A DNA stretch of 51,710 nt from Candidatus Curtissbacteria bacterium (GTDB lineage Bacteria; Patescibacteriota; Microgenomatia; Curtissbacterales; GWA2-41-24): positions 1-51,710 of the forward strand of contig JACPEV010000007.1 in assembly GCA_016183325.1 (NCBI GenBank), given 5' to 3'. Below are positions 25,628 through 30,972 of the stretch, piece after piece (the first letter of the stretch is position 1; every line of letters starts with the position of its first letter). Below the pieces are notes generated by a model. It was not told the DNA's origin and did not search any database. It saw only the letters and a program-made list of their open reading frames with translations. The translations under genes and the position numbers were made by a program.

Positions 25628-26049
25628 CCTTCTTTTTCCAGGAAACCAAAGATTTGTGCGGCAAAATCCCTCAGGTCGCCTAATTTCTTCTTCAAGTCAG
25701 CATAGGCCAGCTCGTAATCAATTTTTGCGTATTCATGGACTAAAATATTGCGCAAACCCACCGCACCCCTCATCTTTTCAGAAAGTTCACTGTTTATTAT
25801 TCCCTCATTGGCCAACACGTCAAAAACATCAGCTGCCACCTCTCTTTTGGGAAGCTGTAAATTAGCCGCAATATGAGTGGCAATGTCAATACATGTCTCG
25901 ATCGCCAGTTGCATGCGCCGATCTAAAAGATCCTGGATGTCCTCATCGTCCTGGATTTCTGCTACCGTAAACTCCATCTTCTCTAGCTTGCGAATGAAAG
26001 TTTTTAAATTCTCGAGCTTATTTTCTATCATCCCTCGATCAACGGGCAT
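25624..26049 (-). CDS. hepT: HepT-type HEPN toxin
   Basis: 141 residues, all helical. The RNase motif R-x4-H-x-Y is present as R100-NILV-H105-E-Y107. IETCIDIATHIAANLQLP and LANEGIINSELSEKMRGAVGLRNI are typical of DUF86/HepT. It overlaps the MntA gene by 11 nt; MntA-type proteins inactivate HepT by adding AMP to the Tyr of this motif. Confidence 0.92.
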   Translation of the reverse strand: MPVDRGMIENKLENLKTFIRKLEKMEFTVAEIQDDEDIQDLLDRRMQLAIETCIDIATHIAANLQLPKREVAADVFDVLANEGIINSELSEKMRGAVGLRNILVHEYAKIDYELAYADLKKKLGDLRDFAAQIFGFLEKEG

Positions 26050-26434
26050 ATGTTCCCCCCTTTATATGTTTTTCCAGATATTTATGGTATATGCTCCTGA
26101 TATAGAGAGAGTCGTACAGTTTGCGCAAAACAGTCGTCTCAAACTCCACCCTTTCTTTCTCACTACGTTTATAAATACACTGATTATCCCGAATCACTCT
26201 AAATAAAAAGAGCACTGAAGGGTCGTTAACTGTAATTAGTCTCAGGTCTAAATTATACCCGGTTATTATCCGCAAGAGATGAGAATAAATTTCCCCATAA
26301 TCAATGTCATGCGCGTCAGAAGTCACCAAAGCCAGATCCAAATCACTTTCGGCATGAACCGCGCCACCGACCTGTGAACCATAAAAGTAAGCCAGCGACA
26401 CGGCCGGATATTTGGATGGCTGATCTGTTACCAT
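26039..26434 (-). CDS. mntA: MntA-type nucleotidyltransferase antitoxin
   Basis: 131 residues. The motif G19-S20 followed by D31-L-D33 (YFYGSQVGGAVHAESDLDL) is the GSX10DXD signature of minimal nucleotidyltransferases. It AMPylates the HepT toxin in the known pair. A 142-bp part of this gene is present again, exactly, at 27517-27658, and its first 20 bp again at 29638-29657. Confidence 0.92.
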   Translation of the reverse strand: MVTDQPSKYPAVSLAYFYGSQVGGAVHAESDLDLALVTSDAHDIDYGEIYSHLLRIITGYNLDLRLITVNDPSVLFLFRVIRDNQCIYKRSEKERVEFETTVLRKLYDSLYIRSIYHKYLEKHIKGGTYAR

Positions 26435-26440
26435 AACGCC

Positions 26441-26538
26441 TATGGACCTTTCAATAACAATTCAAGGTCCATACTGAGTAGAATCGAAGTATGGACCTTT
26501 CAGTAACAATTCAAGGTCCATACTGAGTAGAATCGAAG
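26441..26538. repeat. Two 49-bp tandem repeats with inverted arms and dispersed-repeat core
   Basis: Each unit starts TATGGACCTTTCA, has the complementary AAGGTCCATA and ends CTGAGTAGAATCGAAG; the units differ by one base. The unit boundary runs straight into the second L25 fragment. Confidence 0.9.
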
Positions 26539-26539
26539 T

Positions 26540-26590
26540 ATGCAACAAATTCCACTAGCCGCCCAAAAGCGCACAATCTTAGGCCGTTAG
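26540..26590 (+). pseudogene. Fragment of the L25 (ctc) gene 5' end, copy 2
   Basis: ATG CAA CAA ATT CCA ... reads MQQIPLAAQKRTILGR then TAG, one residue different from the true L25 start over 16 codons. Closer to the real gene than the fragment at 25559. Confidence 0.9.
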
Positions 26591-26672
26591 TACGTTAAGA
26601 ACACGGCGCGGAAGGGATAACTATTGTTTCAAGAAGCGGCTTGCATTCAAAATTGTAAAACCAACAATCTTT

Positions 26673-26810
26673 TTACCTTTTTTTGCGAACTATCACACCC
26701 TGATCTGTTGGGACAGAATCACTCGCCTCTTGAGGTTTACCAAAACTAACGCACAGTACATCCGTCTCTCGATCATAATCTGCCCACATCTGTATACTTG
26801 ATAATCTCAT
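26673..26810 (-). CDS. Short DUF2283-like protein downstream of retropepsin copy 3
   Basis: 45 residues. MWADYDRETDVLCVSFGKPQEA, then VPTDQGVIVRKKR, has the DUF2283 pattern (YD-x-E-x-D-x-L-Y-I-x-F ... GVIV-x-x), but ends before the usual last strand, so it may be a truncated form. The start overlaps the retropepsin stop as ATGA, making a three-gene set DUF5678-retropepsin-DUF2283. Too short to be sure; the overlap and motif are the support. Confidence 0.65.
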   Translation of the reverse strand: MRLSSIQMWADYDRETDVLCVSFGKPQEASDSVPTDQGVIVRKKR

Positions 26811-27241
26811 TTTAGATCTATTAGAAATTCTTCTTCTGGCCTCACAAATTTTATACTTTTAACTTTATCAAAAAATCCTTGTTGACCCAAAATGGGAATG
26901 TCGCCATAGTCGTAACTAAAATCAACATAAGTGGCTATGGCGCTGCCATCTATAAAAATTTTAATTCCGTAATGTCTAAAAACAATAATTTCTTGCCCAC
27001 TAATGCCAAAAGTTGAGAACTTTCTACCTTTACTGATATTAATTCCCAGCGCTGAACCAACAACTACAGGGAAAAGATTATTATCAGCACCAGAATCGAG
27101 CAGTGCTTTTAGAGGACCGACCATCTCCCCATGTTTATAGTTAATTACAATTTCAATTATCGGTCTTGCTACCTCTGTTATTTTATTACCCTGATGGTCA
27201 AGAATTGGGAGTAAAGTGTAATAAAATTTCTTTTGAGACAT
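26807..27241 (-). CDS. Retropepsin-like aspartic protease, copy 3
   Basis: 144 residues. LLDSGAD at 47-53 (Asp49) and PILGQQGFFDKVKSIKF near the C-terminus; the N-terminus has 'VARPIIEIVI' like the ARPVIPLIL / FRPIISIKL of copies 1 and 2. It is on the opposite strand from the other two and clearly divergent. TAATG coupling with its DUF5678 partner. Confidence 0.82.
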   Translation of the reverse strand: MSQKKFYYTLLPILDHQGNKITEVARPIIEIVINYKHGEMVGPLKALLDSGADNNLFPVVVGSALGINISKGRKFSTFGISGQEIIVFRHYGIKIFIDGSAIATYVDFSYDYGDIPILGQQGFFDKVKSIKFVRPEEEFLIDLK

Positions 27242-27426
27242 TAAGGAGTAAAGTAAGCATCAAGTCGCGGGACTTTCATATACACAGGCTTATCAACTTT
27301 TTGGACAGCCTTAGCCATAACTGACTTGAGGTTTTTGCCACCCAAGATAACCTTGGTTCCGGTTTTATCCAAGGCTACCCATTGGCCAGAATACCTCTCA
27401 ATTCCTTTTATTCTAATACCCTTCAT
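27241..27426 (-). CDS. DUF5678 small protein, copy 3
   Basis: 61 residues. IERYSGQWVALDKTGTKVILGGKNLKSVM...VDKPVYMKVPRLDAY follows the family pattern (Y-x-G-x-W-V-A ... KVILGG ... KVP). The stop overlaps the retropepsin start (TAATG). A TATAAT box lies just upstream, at the end of a small hairpin element (27434-27472). Confidence 0.78.
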   Translation of the reverse strand: MKGIRIKGIERYSGQWVALDKTGTKVILGGKNLKSVMAKAVQKVDKPVYMKVPRLDAYFTP

Positions 27427-27433
27427 AAAGCCA

Positions 27434-27472
27434 TTATATCAGAATGCGCCATAGGCGACCTGCTGATATATC
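27434..27472. repeat. ATATCAG...CTGATAT hairpin element upstream of DUF5678 copy 3
   Basis: TATATCAG and CTGATATA enclose AATGCGCCATAGGCGACCTG, itself with inner GCGCC/GGCG pairing. Its end supplies TATAAT about 7 nt before the ATG on the minus strand. Same family as 6986-7033 and 33252-33302. Confidence 0.75.
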
Positions 27473-27516
27473 AGGAACCCCTTAAAGCGAAAGTTTGGAG
27501 TGAACAGCTGAGATAC

Positions 27517-27658
27517 AGAGATGAGAATAAATTTCCCCATAATCAATGTCATGCGCGTCAGAAGTCACCAAAGCCAGATCCAAATCACTTTCGGCATGAA
27601 CCGCGCCACCGACCTGTGAACCATAAAAGTAAGCCAGCGACACGGCCGGATATTTGGA
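27517..27658 (-). pseudogene. 142-bp exact duplicate of part of mntA
   Basis: Identical to 26275-26416 over the whole length. It covers mntA codons from about residue 6 to 52, including the GSX10DXD motif, in the same orientation, but has no start and no end. Its continuation (first 20 bp of mntA) lies at 29638-29657, next to the true L25 start. Confidence 0.95.
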
Positions 27659-27723
27659 GATCTACTTCACCTAAGTCAGCCTGTATCCGTAAGAGGTAAA
27701 TTGATATCGCTTTAAACATCTTA

Positions 27724-27729
27724 TATAAT
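27724..27729 (+). promoter_or_regulatory. TATAAT -10 box of the orphan gene
   Basis: TATAAT nine nt before the ATG at 27739; the implied transcript is almost leaderless. Confidence 0.5.
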
Positions 27730-27738
27730 TTGCAAACC

Positions 27739-28935
27739 ATGGAAAGAATGCCAGGTTCTGAGGCTGATTGGGTAAGAAGAAGAGAGGGGAACAAAACACT
27801 TTTAGAAACAACTCAAGTTGATCCAACTACGGGTGTCACTACAACGTGGAGAAAAGATTTACGATATTTCACTGAGTCAAGAACAGACCAACTTCCAAAT
27901 AATCCTTTATATCGTTACATTTCTCGAAGGTCCAGGCCCGTACAAGGAGAAGTAAGCTATTCCATTGGATTCCATCATGGAGGATTACATAAATCCATAA
28001 ATTTGAGTGAGGATGATCTTGGATTACCCGAGTTAGAAATGCATGTCGCAGATGAAGCTGAAACAAATCATTTTTTCGCAACATATAATGGTAATAATCT
28101 GTCTCGTATAAGAGTTCATCATAATTCTTTAGATTTACATTCCACTTATCAAGAAATACTTCAACATCCTTTAAGGGAAAATATTCAAGAATTAGCTCAA
28201 CTTTGTCGTACGGAAGGAGTTGTTGCTGCGTTTAATCCGGAAATGGGAATATTTCATGATGTTGTAGATACAACACAAGAAGCTTATCTTCAATTTGCTA
28301 AAAATCACCGTCGAGATAAAATTAATGAAGCGATGCGTAATTGGTCAGATGAAGAGAAGGGGAGAGCAATGCACGATGTAACGATTGTAGTGGAAGGGAT
28401 GACTAGACAGGCTCTGCTGAACTTTTATGATCGGGAGGAAATGACCCCCATAATTTCAGAGTTGACAGAGCTTGTTATAGCAGAACTACCCTTTGATTAT
28501 TATTCGAAAGAAAGACTTCAAAGGTCACTTCTTATTAACGATGCACTTAAACACAGAGTTGCCTGGATTCTAACTGCAAATAGGGACAAACACGAGCGGC
28601 TAAGTGACTTTACAGCTAATTTTCATTTGGACCAGAATCCTGAAGGTGTTATCCAAGTAGAGATTGAAGACTCACAGCAGGAAGTTATTCATCGTGGACA
28701 ATTTAGATTAGGTGGAAAATTTAGATATGAAGATTATGACTATCAGATTCTTAAAGCTGGAGAAAATAGCATGAGCGCATCTGTTACTGGTATTTTAAAA
28801 CGAGAGCATGAATTACACATTATTGTTCCCGCGCGCATAGATTTACAAGAATTTTCTACGTTGATAAAGACTGCAGAAAGTTCGGGGTGGGAAAGAGCTT
28901 TAGAAGTAGCTGATATTAATTATAGTAAAACGTAA
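27739..28935 (+). CDS. Orphan protein of unknown function
   Basis: 398 residues from ATG 27739 (TTG at 27730 possible). Not recognised. Soluble, no membrane helix or signal. The first ~110 residues are beta-rich (YSIGFHHGGLHKSINLSEDDLG), the middle (from about 140) is strongly helical with many charged residues, and the last ~100 residues look beta-rich again (FTANFHLDQNPEGVIQVEIEDSQ, GGKFRYEDYDYQIL). Codon use is more A/T-ending than in the housekeeping genes, which fits recent transfer. It lies in the segment inserted into the second mntA copy. Confidence 0.75.
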   Translation: MERMPGSEADWVRRREGNKTLLETTQVDPTTGVTTTWRKDLRYFTESRTDQLPNNPLYRYISRRSRPVQGEVSYSIGFHHGGLHKSINLSEDDLGLPELEMHVADEAETNHFFATYNGNNLSRIRVHHNSLDLHSTYQEILQHPLRENIQELAQLCRTEGVVAAFNPEMGIFHDVVDTTQEAYLQFAKNHRRDKINEAMRNWSDEEKGRAMHDVTIVVEGMTRQALLNFYDREEMTPIISELTELVIAELPFDYYSKERLQRSLLINDALKHRVAWILTANRDKHERLSDFTANFHLDQNPEGVIQVEIEDSQQEVIHRGQFRLGGKFRYEDYDYQILKAGENSMSASVTGILKREHELHIIVPARIDLQEFSTLIKTAESSGWERALEVADINYSKT

Positions 28936-28957
28936 TTATAGAGATTGTGTATATTTG

Positions 28958-29031
28958 CGCGCCCAGAGGGACCCGAACCTCCCATCGTCTGCTTAGAACG
29001 CACCTGCTCTGTCCAGTTGATCTATGGGCGC
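28958..29031 (-). tRNA. tRNA-Arg(TCT)-like gene, degenerate
   Basis: Cloverleaf with perfect 7-bp acceptor (GCGCCCA/TGGGCGC), T-loop TTCGGGT, anticodon loop GTTCTAA (anticodon TCT) and discriminator G; no encoded CCA. Mismatches: one in the D-stem, two at the bottom of the anticodon stem, one in the T-stem. It may be a decayed tRNA or a cargo tRNA of the inserted segment. Confidence 0.65.
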
Positions 29032-29082
29032 ACTTCGGCAAGACTTCGGGGAGCTCAGAACTCACAGAATTCAGTAGTGATG

Positions 29083-29088
29083 GTATAA
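29083..29088 (+). promoter_or_regulatory. TATAAT -10 box of hicBA
   Basis: GGTATAATTACACC, with the ATG at 29099 ten nt after the box. No clear -35. Confidence 0.5.
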
Positions 29089-29098
29089 TTACACCGCT

Positions 29099-29380
29099 AT
29101 GGAAAAACTTGTTTTAAATTATCGAGTGATTATCGAACCCGATGTTCGCGTCGGTACAAATGAAAAATGCTTCACAGCATATTGCCCTACATTAGGAATT
29201 GCCGATGACGGTTCCAGTATTGATGAAGCTTTAGAAAGCATCAAAGAAGGAATTGAATGCTTCATTGAGGCTTTGATTAAGGAAGGTAAAGAAGTACCTA
29301 AGCCGGATAATCTCAGCGAAGGAGTTGTCAGCGGGGTAACCATTGAATTATCCGGGAAACCTCAAATTTCTCCTTTATGA
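29099..29380 (+). CDS. hicB: HicB antitoxin
   Basis: 93 residues. YRVIIEPDVRVGTNEKCFTAYCPTLGIADDGSSIDEALESIKEGIECFIE is the degenerate RNase-H-like HicB fold (normally '...e.dGgy.a..PdlpG....G.t.eEA...'). No clear C-terminal DNA-binding helix-turn-helix. It overlaps hicA by four nt; here the antitoxin comes first. Confidence 0.92.
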   Translation: MEKLVLNYRVIIEPDVRVGTNEKCFTAYCPTLGIADDGSSIDEALESIKEGIECFIEALIKEGKEVPKPDNLSEGVVSGVTIELSGKPQISPL

Positions 29381-29601
29381 AGTTGCCTTCTGATGTCCGA
29401 CCGAAAAACCTCCTGAAGGCATTAAAGAAAAAAGGCTACCGCAAAGTTCACCAAGTAGGTAGTCACGTCCACCTTCATCATCAAGATTGCCATAGAACTC
29501 AAGTAGCAATTCATCCAAAACCCATTGCCAAAGGGACATTAAAGGCCATTCTACGCCAGACAGAACTCACCATTGATGAACTAAGTAAATTATTGAAATG
29601 A
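29377..29601 (+). CDS. hicA: HicA toxin (mRNA interferase)
   Basis: 74 residues. KNLLKALKKKGYRKVHQVGSHVHLHH contains the conserved GSH with the catalytic His30, followed by VAIHPKPIAKGTLKAILRQ, typical of the dsRNA-binding-like HicA fold. It cuts mRNA when free of HicB. Intact. Confidence 0.93.
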   Translation: MKLPSDVRPKNLLKALKKKGYRKVHQVGSHVHLHHQDCHRTQVAIHPKPIAKGTLKAILRQTELTIDELSKLLK

Positions 29602-29664
29602 TATTTCATTTACATATTCACCGAAGTTTGACCACACGATGGCTGATCTGTTACCATTCCCAAT

Positions 29665-30441
29665 ATGCAACAAATTCCACTAGCCGCCCAAAAGCGCACC
29701 GTTCTTGGCCGCAAGGTCAAAAAATTACGTGCCGAGGGGCTTATCCCAGCGCATGTTTTTGGTCACAAAATACCAACGATCCATGTGCAAGTTAAAGGTA
29801 GCGAATTCTCAAAAGTATTCGAGGAAGCTGGAGAAACTGGCATCATTGATCTGGCCGTTGACGGCTTGCCCGGCGAAGCCTCGGCGAAGTCGGGCCAAAA
29901 GCGCCCAGTTTTAGTCAGAAACGTCCAAATTCATCCGGTCACCGATCAGCCTCTACATATCGACTTTTATCAAGTCAACTTGACCGAAAAAGTTAAAGTT
30001 AATGTTCCCCTTGAGGTTACCGGTGAAGCTCCTGCTGTTGAAAAGAAAATTGGTCTTCTTTTGACTCCTACCGCCGAAATTGAGGTCGAAGCCTTACCAG
30101 CCGACCTTCCCGACAAAATCGAGGTCGATGCCACAAAACTTGAAAATATAGGTGACGAGATTAAAGTTCAGAATCTTTCAATCGACAAAACCAAAATTAC
30201 TATCCTGACTGATCCCGATCTCATCGTTGCCCAAATCGGCGAGCTGGTCACCAAAGAAATGGAAGCCGTTGAAGCCGAAATCGCAGCCGAGAAGGCCGAA
30301 GCTGCCGCAGCCGAAGCTCCGGCCGAAGGCGCTGAAGTAGCTCCTGCTGAAGGTGCAGCCGAAGGCGAAGAAGCCAAGCCAGAAGAAAAACCCTCAGAGT
30401 CCAAAGAAGAAGTGTCTCCAGAAAAGAAAAAAGAAGAGTAA
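29665..30441 (+). CDS. rplY: 50S ribosomal protein L25/general stress protein Ctc
   Basis: 258 residues. The 5S-rRNA-binding domain begins MQQIPLAAQKRTVLGRKVKKLR with GLIPAHVFGHKIP, then the TL5/Ctc C-terminal domain (HPVTDQPLHIDFYQVNLTEKVKVNVPL, ALPADLPDKIEVD). The last ~60 residues are a Glu/Ala/Pro/Lys-rich tail. Gene marks the right edge of the accessory island; two partial copies of its 5' end lie inside the island. Confidence 0.95.
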   Translation: MQQIPLAAQKRTVLGRKVKKLRAEGLIPAHVFGHKIPTIHVQVKGSEFSKVFEEAGETGIIDLAVDGLPGEASAKSGQKRPVLVRNVQIHPVTDQPLHIDFYQVNLTEKVKVNVPLEVTGEAPAVEKKIGLLLTPTAEIEVEALPADLPDKIEVDATKLENIGDEIKVQNLSIDKTKITILTDPDLIVAQIGELVTKEMEAVEAEIAAEKAEAAAAEAPAEGAEVAPAEGAAEGEEAKPEEKPSESKEEVSPEKKKEE

Positions 30442-30548
30442 TCAACTCTCTTGGCTAGTTTACATCGAACCAATGTGAGATGCGGGAATTAATGCGGAGA
30501 TTGTGAGGGAATTGTAGTTAGGTTAAGGTTAGGAAGCCCGTTTAGTTG

Positions 30549-30950
30549 TTAGGTAAGGTTTTTAGTCCTTTTAAAATTAGACCAAGATTCTGCGAGCCTG
30601 TATAGTTGGCGCCCAATCTTGTCGTATCTCGCTACAAGATGATTAATTAAATCCGTGTCAACCTTGTGAATATCACGGCATTGTTCCAAACTGACGATTG
30701 TTTCATTACACTCACCCATTGCATCGTCAAGATACTTTTGAAAACCTGCTCGCTGGTGACGTTTTCCATAGCCTTCAGCGATCAATCTCGGAATCGCTTT
30801 AGTTGATCTCGACGTTTGATCACGAAGATCATATTTTTCTGATTCCGGTAATTTAGGTAGAACATCTCTATGGACTATAAGCATTGCTTCATAACTTTCT
30901 CGATAAACATCAAGATCTCTAAAACTTACAATTCTTTTCTTGTCATTCAT
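30549..30950 (-). CDS. Four helix bundle protein, second member
   Basis: 133 residues. FRDLDVYRESYEAMLIVHRDVLPKLPESEKYDLRDQTSRSTKAIPRLIAEGYGKR fits the family better known from 23S rRNA intervening sequences (usual pattern L.vw..a......v......lP..E...l..Qi.Ra..Si..niaEG). Its helices are longer than in the copy at 6423-6779. A GTTAGG tandem lies just beyond its 3' end (30517-30560). Function unknown. Confidence 0.85.
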   Translation of the reverse strand: MNDKKRIVSFRDLDVYRESYEAMLIVHRDVLPKLPESEKYDLRDQTSRSTKAIPRLIAEGYGKRHQRAGFQKYLDDAMGECNETIVSLEQCRDIHKVDTDLINHLVARYDKIGRQLYRLAESWSNFKRTKNLT

Positions 30951-30972
30951 ATCTAACCACTTTTCCGCTAAA

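Larger units (their letters stand above)
27659..29639. mobile_element. ~1.98-kb insertion splitting the second mntA copy
   Basis: Removing this segment joins 27658 to 29640 and restores mntA codons through its start, followed directly by the L25 leader and ATG; both junctions share the dinucleotide GA. It carries the 401-residue orphan gene, a degenerate tRNA-Arg and HicBA. No transposase or recombinase gene and no clear terminal repeats, so the mechanism of insertion is open. Confidence 0.65.

Noticed and set aside
27382-27699. 105-codon ORF across 27382-27699
   Set aside because: It runs through the hairpin element and the mntA duplicate in the wrong frame; no protein-like features.
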